From contig CAWCRN010000031.1 in NCBI GenBank assembly GCA_963797835.1, positions 62,001 to 126,000 of the forward strand: a DNA stretch of 64,000 nucleotides. Direction: 5' to 3'. This DNA is from JBDTSW01 sp963797835 (GTDB taxonomy: Bacteria; Actinomycetota; Thermoleophilia; Solirubrobacterales; 70-9). The translations under genes were made by a program, and so were the position numbers. Positions 34,335 to 41,815 of this stretch are shown here, in pieces. The notes under the pieces are model-generated. The model saw nothing but the letters and a program-made list of their open reading frames with translations. It ran no database searches and had not been told where the DNA came from. Position 1 is the stretch's first letter. The number at the start of each line of letters is the position of its first letter.

Positions 34335-34622
34335 ATGCCCGGTTCGCCACTCGCCGAGGACATCCTGAGCAGGGTGCGGGCGATTCCGCCGGGCTTCGTC
34401 ACCACCTACGGGGAGCTGTGCCCGCAGGCGCCCCGGTTCGCCGGCTCCGTCCTGGCAGCCTGCCATGACCCGTCGGTCCCCTGGCAGCGCGTGGTGCGCT
34501 CCGACGGCTCGCTCGCGAAGGGCGAGCGCCAGCGGCGGCTGCTCACGGCGGAGGGCGTCCCGTTCCGGGGCAGAAGGGTGGACATGTCGGTGGCGGCGGC
34601 GCCCGCCAGGGATCCGGGATGA
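34335..34622 (+). CDS. Alkyltransferase-like protein (ATL), MGMT fold without reactive Cys
   Basis: 95 residues: helix-turn-helix IPPGFVTTYGELCPQAPRFAGSVL and the active-site strand VPWQRVVRSDG. In active O6-alkylguanine transferases this strand reads PCHR; here Trp replaces Cys, the hallmark of ATLs, which flag bulky O6-alkyl lesions for nucleotide excision repair. The usual PWHR is PWQR here. Frame intact. Confidence 0.85.
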   Translation: MPGSPLAEDILSRVRAIPPGFVTTYGELCPQAPRFAGSVLAACHDPSVPWQRVVRSDGSLAKGERQRRLLTAEGVPFRGRRVDMSVAAAPARDPG

Positions 34623-34629
34623 TCCACCG

Positions 34630-35585
34630 ATGGCGAGGCCGACCGTGCTGATTGCCCGGAAGCTCCTGCCGGCCGGCCGGGAGCTGCTGGAGCGGGTCGC
34701 GGAGCTGCGCGAGGGAGGGCTCGATGCCACGGCCGAGCGCTTGCGCGAGCTCGCCCCCGGGGTCGATGCGATCGTCGCCGATCCGACGGTGAAGGTCGAC
34801 GAGGCGCTGCTCGACGCGGCGGGCCCGCAGCTGCGGGTGGTCGCCAACTTCGCGGTCGGCTACGACAACGTGGACCTGGACGCGTGCCGGCGCCGCGGGG
34901 TCGCCGTCACCAACACGCCGGACGTGCTGACCAACGCCACGGCCGAGCTGGCCCTCGCGCTGACGTTGGCGGCGGCCCGGGGCACGACCGCGGCCGAGGC
35001 GGACCTGCGCGCCGGGCGCTGGACGGGGTGGGACCCCGGCGCGGGCCTGGGCCTGGAGCTGAGCGGCGCCACCTTCGCGGTCGTCGGCCTGGGACGGATC
35101 GGGCGCCGGTACGCGGAGCTGGTGCGCCCGCTGGCGGGCGAGCTGCTGTACGTGGCGCGATCCGAGAAGCCCGAGGCCCAGGCGGTGCTCGGGGCAGTGA
35201 AGGTGGGGTTGCCGGAGGCGCTCGCCCGGGCCGACGTGGTCTCACTCCATGCGCCCGCGAGCGCCGAGACCCGGCATCTCATCGGTGCTCCGGAGCTGGG
35301 GCGATGCAAACGCACGCGATCCTCGTGAACACCGCCCGTGGCGCCCTCGTCGATGCCGAGGCGCTGGCGGCGGCGCTTGAAGCGGGCGCAATCGGGGGTG
35401 CCGGGCTCGACGTCTACGAGGGGGAGCCCAACGTGCCGGACGCGCTTCTACGCGCCCCGAGGGTCACCCTGCTCCCGCACATCGGCTCGGCAACCCACAC
35501 CTCCCGCGACGCGATGGCGCGGACCGCCGCCGAGAACGTGCTCGCCGTGCTCGAGGGCCGCGAGCCCCCGAACCGCGTCGCCTAA
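34630..35585 (+). CDS. D-isomer-specific 2-hydroxyacid dehydrogenase, frameshifted
   Basis: About 318 residues. Substrate loop VVANFAVGYDNVDLDACRRRG, Rossmann motif VVGLGRIGRRYAELV, SLHAPASAETRHLI, catalytic Arg in VNTARGALVD, Glu in GLDVYEGEP and His in LLPHIGSATHT. This is the glyoxylate/hydroxypyruvate reductase branch. One base is missing (or two are extra) in the GGGG run near 35299. ATG 34630, eight bases after the ATL gene, same strand. Confidence 0.88.
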
Positions 35586-35592
35586 CCGGCCG

Positions 35593-36483
35593 CTACGCCG
35601 ACTTCGACTCGACCGTTTCGTCGACGGCCTCGGGCTCGAGGCCAGGCCTCGACCGGGCGGCGCGATCCTCGTAGGCCTTGCGCTGAGCGTCGTCGACCTC
35701 GCTCAGGACCTTGTCGGCGCGCAGCGCCCTGGCCATCGCCTCGCGGCCGCGTCGCGGCAGCAACTGCATCACCTTCGCGATGCCGCCCGCGTAACCCGGG
35801 ACGAAGACGTCGAACTTCGGGAACTCCAGCGCCTTCACGATCGCGTCGGCGACGTCCTCGGGCTCGGCGTTCTTGACCCCGCGGGCCTCCTTCATGCCCG
35901 ACGTGAGCTCGGTGTTGACGACGCCCGGCATCACGCACGAGACCTCGATCTCCGTGTCCACGAGCTCGCCGCGAACCGCCTCCGAGACGCCCACGACGGC
36001 GTGCTTGGTCGCGCAATAGGTGGCGCCGCCCGGGAACCCGCCCTTCCCGGCTTGGGAGGCGATGTTGACGATGTGGCCCGTGTTGCGGCGCAGCATCCCC
36101 GGCAGCGCCAGCTTCATCCCGTAGAGGACCCCGTGGATGTTGATGTCCACCATCCGGTGCGCCGTGGCATCGTCCTCGTCGACGAACGAGCCGAGCGGCA
36201 TGATCCCCGCGTTGTTGACGATCACGTCGAGCGGCCCGATGCGCTCCTCGACCTGGGCCAGGAAGTCCGCGAACGACTCGCGCTTGGTGACGTCGAGCTC
36301 GAGCCCGATCGCCTCTCCGGGCAGGCCCTCGGCGGTCTCGGCCGCCATCTCGCCGTCGAGGTCGCCGATCGCGACCCGCGCCCCCTTCCGCGAGAGCGCC
36401 TCCGCGGTGGCTTTGCCGATCCCGCGAGCCCCGCCGGTGATCGCTACTACCCTGCCCTGGATTGAACGCGGCTCCTTGGCCAT
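35593..36483 (-). CDS. Short-chain dehydrogenase with C-terminal extension
   Basis: 296 residues. Cofactor motif TGGARGIGKATAE, VNNAGIM, catalytic YCATKHAVVG and VMPGVVNTEL. After the SDR core, about 45 residues (LLPRRGREAMARALRADKVLSEVDDAQRKAYEDRA) form a helical extension seen in actinobacterial SDRs of unknown substrate. Frame intact. Convergent with the hydroxyacid dehydrogenase, seven bases between stops. Confidence 0.85.
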   Translation of the reverse strand: MAKEPRSIQGRVVAITGGARGIGKATAEALSRKGARVAIGDLDGEMAAETAEGLPGEAIGLELDVTKRESFADFLAQVEERIGPLDVIVNNAGIMPLGSFVDEDDATAHRMVDINIHGVLYGMKLALPGMLRRNTGHIVNIASQAGKGGFPGGATYCATKHAVVGVSEAVRGELVDTEIEVSCVMPGVVNTELTSGMKEARGVKNAEPEDVADAIVKALEFPKFDVFVPGYAGGIAKVMQLLPRRGREAMARALRADKVLSEVDDAQRKAYEDRAARSRPGLEPEAVDETVESKSA

Positions 36484-36532
36484 CCTCAGTGCTCCCGTCG
36501 GTCGTGGACGGCAGGGATTCTATGCCGGTGGG

Positions 36533-36637
36533 CTAGCGGGAGGAGCGGGTCTCGCCGGAGATCTGGTAGCTCAGGAACCAGCGCAGGTGCCGTGCAGCGC
36601 TGAGGCCGGCGTTCCACGGAGTCAGGATCCGCTTCAT
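36533..36637 (-). CDS. Possible 34-residue small protein
   Basis: ATG 36637 preceded by AGAGGTAGG at a workable distance, reading KRILTPWNAGLSAARHLRW (first 20 residues) and ending TRSSR at TAG 36533. It is basic with a mildly amphipathic helix and lies just upstream of the SDR on the same strand. No known family. The ribosome-binding site and absence of an overlapping gene are the only support. Confidence 0.35.
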   Translation of the reverse strand: MKRILTPWNAGLSAARHLRWFLSYQISGETRSSR

Positions 36638-36779
36638 GGGGGTCGATCCTACCTCTAGACCAGGTCGTTGGTTTGGACAACCGACCTTTTCTGGGCCCTC
36701 CCAGTCGACGAAGTCGTTGCGAGCGGCTTCCACACGCATCGCATCGACAGCGGCGGCCGTGGGGCTTAGGCTCCCGTCG

Positions 36780-37167
36780 ATGAGAGTCGTGCTCGTGGGC
36801 GCCGATCCCTCCCTCGCCGAGACGCTCGGCCGGGCCGGGATGGAGGTCGGCCAGGTCCAGTTCGCCCCCCGCCGGCGATGCCGGCGCCACCGCCGGCCTC
36901 GTGGGCGCGTTGCGCGCAGCAGAGGAGGCGCTCGCCGGCGACCCACCCGACGCCCTGCTGGTCGGCGGCGACGGCGACCCGGCGCTGGGCGCGGCGCTCA
37001 CGGCCGTCAAGCTCGGGATCCCGACCGCGTGGCTGCGGCCGGCGGATGCTCCTCGCGATGCGCTGGTGGGGCGAGTGGCCGACCTGAGCCTGGACGCAAC
37101 CACGGATGCGGAAGTCCTCGCCACTGCCGTGCGGGAGCTGGCGGCTCCTACAATCTCCGCGCGATGA
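36780..37167 (+). CDS. Short UDP-GlcNAc 2-epimerase-like protein, frameshifted
   Basis: About 128 residues. MRVVLVGADPSLAETLGRAG opens a Rossmann-like unit. The later DALLVGGDGDPALGAALTAVKLGIPTAWLRPAD follows the epimerase pattern VHGDT-S-GA-AA-LGIPV-H-EAG but lacks its catalytic C-terminal domain; RVADLSLDATTD mirrors the epimerase RVADLLFAPT. An extra C near 36873. Its stop overlaps the start of a nucleotide-sugar dehydrogenase (ATGA at 37164), and epimerase plus dehydrogenase is the classic WecBC pair. It may be a reduced or regulatory relative. Confidence 0.55.
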
Positions 37168-38412
37168 AGGTCGGCATCATCGGCCTCGGGTACGTCGGCC
37201 TGCCGCTCGCGGTGGCCTTCGCCGAGGCCGGAAACGATGTGATCGGCGTTGACGCCGACTCACGAAGGGTCGAGCGGCTGCGCCGCTCGGAGTCGGACGT
37301 CGAGGACGTGGCGTCGGAGCGGCTTCGCGCCGTCGCCGAGCGCTTCACGGCGACGACCGAGCACGGGCACCTCGGCTCCTGCGACGCCCTGGTGCTGTGC
37401 GTCCCGACCCCGCTCGCGAACCAGCGCGAGCCCGACCTCTCCTACATCGTCGACGCCGCCACGTCGCTCTCGGGCGTCCTGCGCTCCGGCCAGCTGGTGG
37501 TGCTGGAGTCGACCACCTACCCCGGCACCACCCGCGACCGCCTGCGCCCGATCCTCGAGGAGTCCGGCCTGGCCGCCGGGCGCGACTTCAACCTCGCGTT
37601 CTCGCCCGAGCGGATCGATCCCGGCCGCACCGACCACACGATCCGCACCACGCCGAAGATCGTCGGCGGCCTCACCGAGGCCTGCCGCGAGCGCGCGGTC
37701 GCCCTCTACGAGCTGATCTGCGACGAGGTCATCGCCGTCTCGACCCCCGAGGCGGCGGAGCTGTCGAAGCTGCTGGAGAACATCTTCCGCTCGGTCAACA
37801 TCGCCCTGGTCAACGAGCTGGCGATCCTCTGCGACCGGATGGACATCGACGTCTGGGAGGTGGTCGACGCCGCCGCCACCAAGCCGTTCGGCTTCATGCG
37901 GTTCGACCCGGGGCCCGGGATGGGCGGCCACTGCCTCCCCGTCGACCCCTTCTATCTCGCCTTCAAGGCGCGCGAGTACGACTTCCCGACCGAGTTCATC
38001 GAGCTGGCGGGGAAGATCAACCAGAACCAGCCCCATTTCTGCGTCGACCGCATCCAGCGCGCGCTGAACGACGTGGCCAAGCCGGTCCGGGGCTCGCGGG
38101 TGCTGCTGCTGGGGATGGCCTACAAGGGCGGCGTGGGCGACATCCGCGAGGCGCCGGCCCTGAAGATCGCGCACCTCCTGACCGATCTCGGCGCCGAGAT
38201 CTCCTACCACGACCCCCACGTCTCCGAGGTCGGCGAGCTGGGCCTCTCCTCGAGCCCCTCTGGACGAGGCGCTCCGCTCGTGCGACGTCGCCTGCATCGT
38301 CACCGCCCACCCCGAGCTGGACTACGGCGAGGTCGTGGCCCGCGCTCCGCTCGTGGTCGACTTCCGCGGCGTCACGCGCGGGATCGAGGCCGAGAACCTG
38401 GTTCGCCTCTGA
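37164..38412 (+). CDS. Nucleotide-sugar dehydrogenase (WecC/WbpA-like), frameshifted
   Basis: About 415 residues; four-electron oxidation of a UDP-sugar to its uronate. NAD motif GIIGLGYVGLPLAVAFAEAG, SPERIDPG, the helix ENIFRSVNIALVNELA and the catalytic Cys in GPGMGGHCLPVDPFYL. The LLGMAYKGGVGDIREAPAL motif fits the UDP-ManNAc/UDP-GlcNAc dehydrogenase branch over UDP-glucose dehydrogenase. An extra T near 38263 shifts the last 48 residues. Likely provides an acidic sugar for surface glycan. Confidence 0.88.
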
Positions 38413-38469
38413 TTCGCGGGGTCACCGAGCCGCGGACAGGTCCGGCTACCGGGCGGTTAGATTCACGAC

Positions 38470-39193
38470 ATGGACGGGCTGCGCCAACGCCTTCGGCGCG
38501 ACAACGGCGGCCGGGCCGACCGCCTGACCCTAGGCCTGGCGGGGGTGGCGGCGGCGACCGCCGGCACGGTGCTGATCGGCGAGCTGGCGAAGCTCACACG
38601 CCGCCGCGCGCTCGAGCAGCCCGAGGCGGAGACGGTGCTCGACTCCGCCGAGCACGCGCTGGCGGCGGCCGGCGAGGCCACCTCGGACACGGTCACGGTG
38701 GCGATCGAGGGCTACGAGGCGACGCCCCGCGGCGAGACGGTCCTGTTCAACATGCTCACCGGGTTCGTCGGCGGGTTCGCGCTGATGCGGATCTCGACCG
38801 CAGGGATCCGCTCCGGCTGGTGGCCCGACCGGGGACATCAGGCTGGGCGGCCGTCACATCCACCACTTCGTCCCCGGGATCCTGATCGCGTTCTGCGCCG
38901 GCGGCGCCGGGCTGATCACCCAGAACGCCAAGCTCGAGCAGGCGCTCGCGGTCCCGTTCGGGGCCGGCATCGGCGTCACGTTCGACGAGGCCGCGCTGCT
39001 GCTCGACCTCCGCGACGTCTACTGGACGCGCGAGGGGATCCTGAGCGTGCAGCTCTCGCTGGGCCTCACGGCGATCCTGGGCGGCACGATCATCTTCCTG
39101 CGGATGCTGCGCCGCGGCGAGGAGCGCGTGGAGGAGCGGGGCGACCTGCCCCCGGCGCCCGAGCGCATGGGCCCGCTGGCGGACTTCGCCTAA
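38470..39193 (+). CDS. Conserved integral membrane protein with HxHH motif, frameshifted
   Basis: About 240 residues. Soluble start (DGLRQRLRRDNGGRADR), a helix near residues 18-36, then four further helices. Conserved-looking polar motifs within or next to membrane segments are GGRHIHHFVPGI, TFDEAALLLDLRDVYWTREG and a C-terminal GGTIIFLRML. The His/Asp/Glu pattern would suit a metal site. An extra base near 38830. I do not recognise a characterised family. Confidence 0.7.
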
Positions 39194-39202
39194 GGAACCG
39201 GC

Positions 39203-39931
39203 CTAGAGCACCCGGTAGCGGCCGAACAGCTCACCGGCATCCTCGAGGAGCCACACCAGCTCCAGCGGCCGCTCCTGCTCGGCGAGCCCGGCGACCAGGC
39301 CTGGCCCCTCGCCCCCCGCCAGCTTCGCCGCGTGGGTGACGAACAGCTCGTCCACGAGACCCGCCTCGATCAGCTGCGCGTGGAGGCGCGGGCCGCCCTC
39401 GCAGAGCAGCGCGCGGATGCTGCGGGCGTCGCGCAGGTGGCGCATCATCTCGACCAGGTCCACCCGGCCGGGGTGGCGCTCGACCGCCACGGGGGTGGTC
39501 ACGTCCGGCGGCTCGGCGTCGTCGGAGGTGAAGATGAGGACCTCGCCCTGCCCCTCGGTGAAGAGCGGGGCGTCCCAGGGCAGGTCCAGGCTCCCCACGA
39601 CCACCATCAGCGGGTCGGGGGCCAGGCCGCGCTCCTCGCGGCGCGCCCGCTTGGCGGGGTCGGAGACGGGCGGCCCGTAGCCCTCCGCCCTCATCGTCCC
39701 GGCCCCGATCATCACCGCATCGACGGTGGTCCGCAGGGCGACGAGCATCGCGGTGTCGGTGTCGCTACCGATCTTCCCTGAGCGCCCCGCGATCGTGGCC
39801 CGCCCGTCGAGGGTGAGCGCGAAGTTGGTGACCGCGTACGGGCGCTCGGCGGGCGCCTTGCCGACCAGGTCGAGGGCGGCGGCCTGCTCCTCAACGGTGG
39901 TCTCGGCGTGGTCCGGCAGGAGGCGCTTCAT
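39203..39931 (-). CDS. RibD C-terminal-domain reductase
   Basis: 242 residues with the dihydrofolate-reductase-like fold of riboflavin-type pyrimidine reductases: YAVTNFALTLDGRATI, DAVMIGAGTMRAEGYGPP, RALLCEGGPRLHAQLIEAGLVDEL. No deaminase domain is attached, so it is either the reductase of riboflavin synthesis or a related NADPH reductase. ATG 39931; frame intact. A G6C14 tract lies just upstream. Confidence 0.85.
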   Translation of the reverse strand: MKRLLPDHAETTVEEQAAALDLVGKAPAERPYAVTNFALTLDGRATIAGRSGKIGSDTDTAMLVALRTTVDAVMIGAGTMRAEGYGPPVSDPAKRARREERGLAPDPLMVVVGSLDLPWDAPLFTEGQGEVLIFTSDDAEPPDVTTPVAVERHPGRVDLVEMMRHLRDARSIRALLCEGGPRLHAQLIEAGLVDELFVTHAAKLAGGEGPGLVAGLAEQERPLELVWLLEDAGELFGRYRVL

Positions 39932-39941
39932 CTAGGGGTCA

Positions 39942-39961
39942 GGGGGGCCCCCCCCCCCCCC
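39942..39961. repeat. Homopolymer tract G6C14
   Basis: Six G then fourteen C, ten bases upstream of the RibD-like start on the minus strand. It is the longest homopolymer in the window and lies where that gene's promoter or leader should be. It can be a slipped-strand phase-variable tract or a sequencing artefact. Confidence 0.7.
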
Positions 39962-40090
39962 ACTCGCCTGGAACCGGTCGCGCCGTCACGGCGGCCTCCT
40001 CGTGTATCGCAGCCGATCCTCGATCGCACGTGACGACCACCTTCAGGCGTGCCGATGACCACGGTGGCCCGAACGTCTTCCCTGGCGCGA

Positions 40091-40511
40091 TGGTCATCGG
40101 GCGCTCGCGAGGCTCGACGAGATGTGCGCACGCATCTACGAGCTCGGCGATGAGCTGGCCCGGCATCCGCGCCGCCGGGGGGTGCGACAGCTGGCACGGA
40201 CCTTGCCCGATACTCAGGACTCCCGTTGGAGCGCGCCCGAAGTGGAGCTGAGATCCGTGCGATGGAGGTGCTCCGGGATGCTGGACGCCCGCTGCCCCGC
40301 CTCAACCACGACGTCGCCGGAGAGGAAGCGGACCTGAGCTGGCCGGCGGAACGTCTGATCGTCGAGATCGACGGCGGCCCCTTCCACTGGACGTGGGCGA
40401 GGACGCACGGAAGGAAGGCGCCTGGGTCGCGGCCGGGTGGAAGGTCCGGGCATTCCGTCCGACGATGTGTACGGCCACCCCGACCGCCTGCTGACTCTCA
40501 CCCCGCACTGA
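40091..40511 (+). pseudogene. DUF559 endonuclease-like gene remnant
   Basis: Three frames joined by indels give a recognisable DUF559 (vsr-like) C-terminus: RRGVRQLARTL, then DLSWPAERLIVEIDGGPFH (the conserved E-x-D-G core), then GAWVAAGWKVRAFPSDDVYGHPDRLL to TGA 40511. No good start is found and at least two frame changes are needed over 400 bases, denser than in neighbouring genes. Together with the homopolymer tract it fills the 600 bases between the RibD-like and RpiB-like genes. Confidence 0.65.
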
Positions 40512-40539
40512 CCTCACTTGAACGTCCCGCACTACCCCC

Positions 40540-41003
40540 CTAGGGGCCCAGGGACGTCTTGGGGGTAGGTCGATGTCGCTTATGTGCTCGACGTTCGCGC
40601 GATCGTCCGCCTCGGAGCTCGGCTCGCCCGCGAACCAGGCGTCGAGGATCTCGGCCAGCTCGGCCGCCGACGTCGTCCGCAGGCTCAGCGCCAGCACGTT
40701 GGCGTCGTTCCAACAGCGGGCCCCCTCGGCCGTCGCGGCGTCGGCGCAGAGCGCGGCGCGGATCCCCGGCACCTTGTTGGCCGCGATCGAGGCCCCGGTG
40801 CCGGTCCAGCAGCACACCACCGCCTGGTCGGCGCGGCCCTCGGCGACGTCGCGCGCCGCGGCCTCGCTCGCCCAGGCCCAGTCGTCGCGCTCGCCCTCGA
40901 CGAGGGCTCCGTGGAGGGCGGGCTCATGGCCGCGCCGGCGCAGCTCCTCAGCGACCACCTCGGCCACGCCCACGCGCTCGTCCGCTGCCACCGCGATCCG
41001 CAT
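40540..41003 (-). CDS. RpiB/LacA-family sugar-phosphate isomerase
   Basis: About 150 residues, cytosolic ribose-5-phosphate isomerase B family. RIAVAADERVGVAEVVAEELRRRGHE at the start, CCWTGTGASIAANKVPGIRAAL (active-site strand, with Cys and Thr-Gly-Thr-Gly) and CWNDANVLALSLRTTS. The C-terminus is uncertain: in the observed frame it reads on past IDLPPRRPWAP into the DUF559 remnant, so a small indel near 40550 probably hides the true stop. ATG 41003. Confidence 0.82.
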
Positions 41004-41038
41004 GCGTTGGAGGCTACCCCGCGCCCGCCAACGCCAAG

Positions 41039-41079
41039 TGTCCTGCCCTACCTACACACAGTGTGCGCCGGGCAGGACA
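41039..41079. repeat. TGTCCTGC-type hairpin, copy B
   Basis: TGTCCTGCCC (41039-41048) pairs perfectly with GGGCAGGACA (41070-41079). CACAC (41055-41059) and GTGTG (41061-41065) form an inner stem. Outer and inner arms match copy A at 28489-28533. It lies between divergent genes, where a terminator is not needed. Confidence 0.6.
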
Positions 41080-41091
41080 GTTCACTGGGCG

Positions 41092-41111
41092 AGCTTTCAT
41101 CCGGCTTTCAT
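41092..41111 (+). promoter_or_regulatory. Direct repeat, probable response-regulator box
   Basis: Two copies of (A/G)GCTTTCAT (41092-41100 and 41103-41111) repeat with an 11-base period, about one helical turn, 24 bases upstream of the OmpR-type regulator start. Tandem direct repeats of this spacing are the usual target of OmpR/PhoB dimers, so autoregulation is likely. Confidence 0.55.
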
Positions 41112-41134
41112 GAAGCTCGAAGATCCTTTCTGCC

Positions 41135-41815
41135 ATGCGCGTGTTGATCGTCGAGGACGACTCGAAGCTGGCCGCCCTGGTGCGCCGCGGCCTCACCCGT
41201 GAGGGGATGGCGGTCGATCTCGCGGGGTCGGGCGAGGACGCCGTGCCCCGCGCGGAGGCGACCGAGTACGACGCGATCGTGCTCGACGTGATGCTGCCCG
41301 GCATCGACGGCTTCGAGGTCTGCCGCCAGCTGCGGGCGGCGGAGGTGTGGTCGCCGATCCTGATGCTCACCGCGCGCGACGGGGTGCGCGACCGGGTGGC
41401 CGGGCTCGACTCCGGGGCCGACGACTACCTGACCAAGCCGTTCTCCTACGCCGAGCTCCTGGCCCGCCTGCGGGCGCTGTTCCGCCGCGGCCGCGCCGAG
41501 CGCTCGCCCGAGCTGCAGGTCGGCGACCTGCGCCTCGACCCTGCGACCCGGCGGGTCTGGCGCGGCGACGCCGAGATCGAGCTTTCGGCGAAGGAGTTCT
41601 CGGTGCTCGAGACCTTCATGCGCCGGCCCGGCGACGTGCTGAGCCGGTTCCAGCTCCTCGAGCACGCCTGGGACTACGACTACGAGAACCGCTCCAACGT
41701 CGTGGACGCGTACGTCGGCTTCCTGCGCCGCAAGGTCGACAAGCCGTTCGGCGTCACCTCGATCGAGACGGTGCGCGGCGCCGGCTATCGCCTGCGCGAG
41801 GACGGCGGGCGTTGA
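41135..41815 (+). CDS. OmpR-family response regulator
   Basis: 226 residues. Receiver domain with acidic pair VEDDSKLAAL, phosphoacceptor Asp in AIVLDVMLPGIDG (near residue 52), Thr in LMLTARDG and Lys in YLTKPFSYAELLARL. Winged-helix output ends in VDAYVGFLRRKVD and IETVRGAGYRLRE. ATG 41135. The partner kinase begins within its stop (TTGA), so the pair is translationally coupled. Closest in layout to MprA/CseB-type envelope-stress regulators. Confidence 0.93.
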   Translation: MRVLIVEDDSKLAALVRRGLTREGMAVDLAGSGEDAVPRAEATEYDAIVLDVMLPGIDGFEVCRQLRAAEVWSPILMLTARDGVRDRVAGLDSGADDYLTKPFSYAELLARLRALFRRGRAERSPELQVGDLRLDPATRRVWRGDAEIELSAKEFSVLETFMRRPGDVLSRFQLLEHAWDYDYENRSNVVDAYVGFLRRKVDKPFGVTSIETVRGAGYRLREDGGR

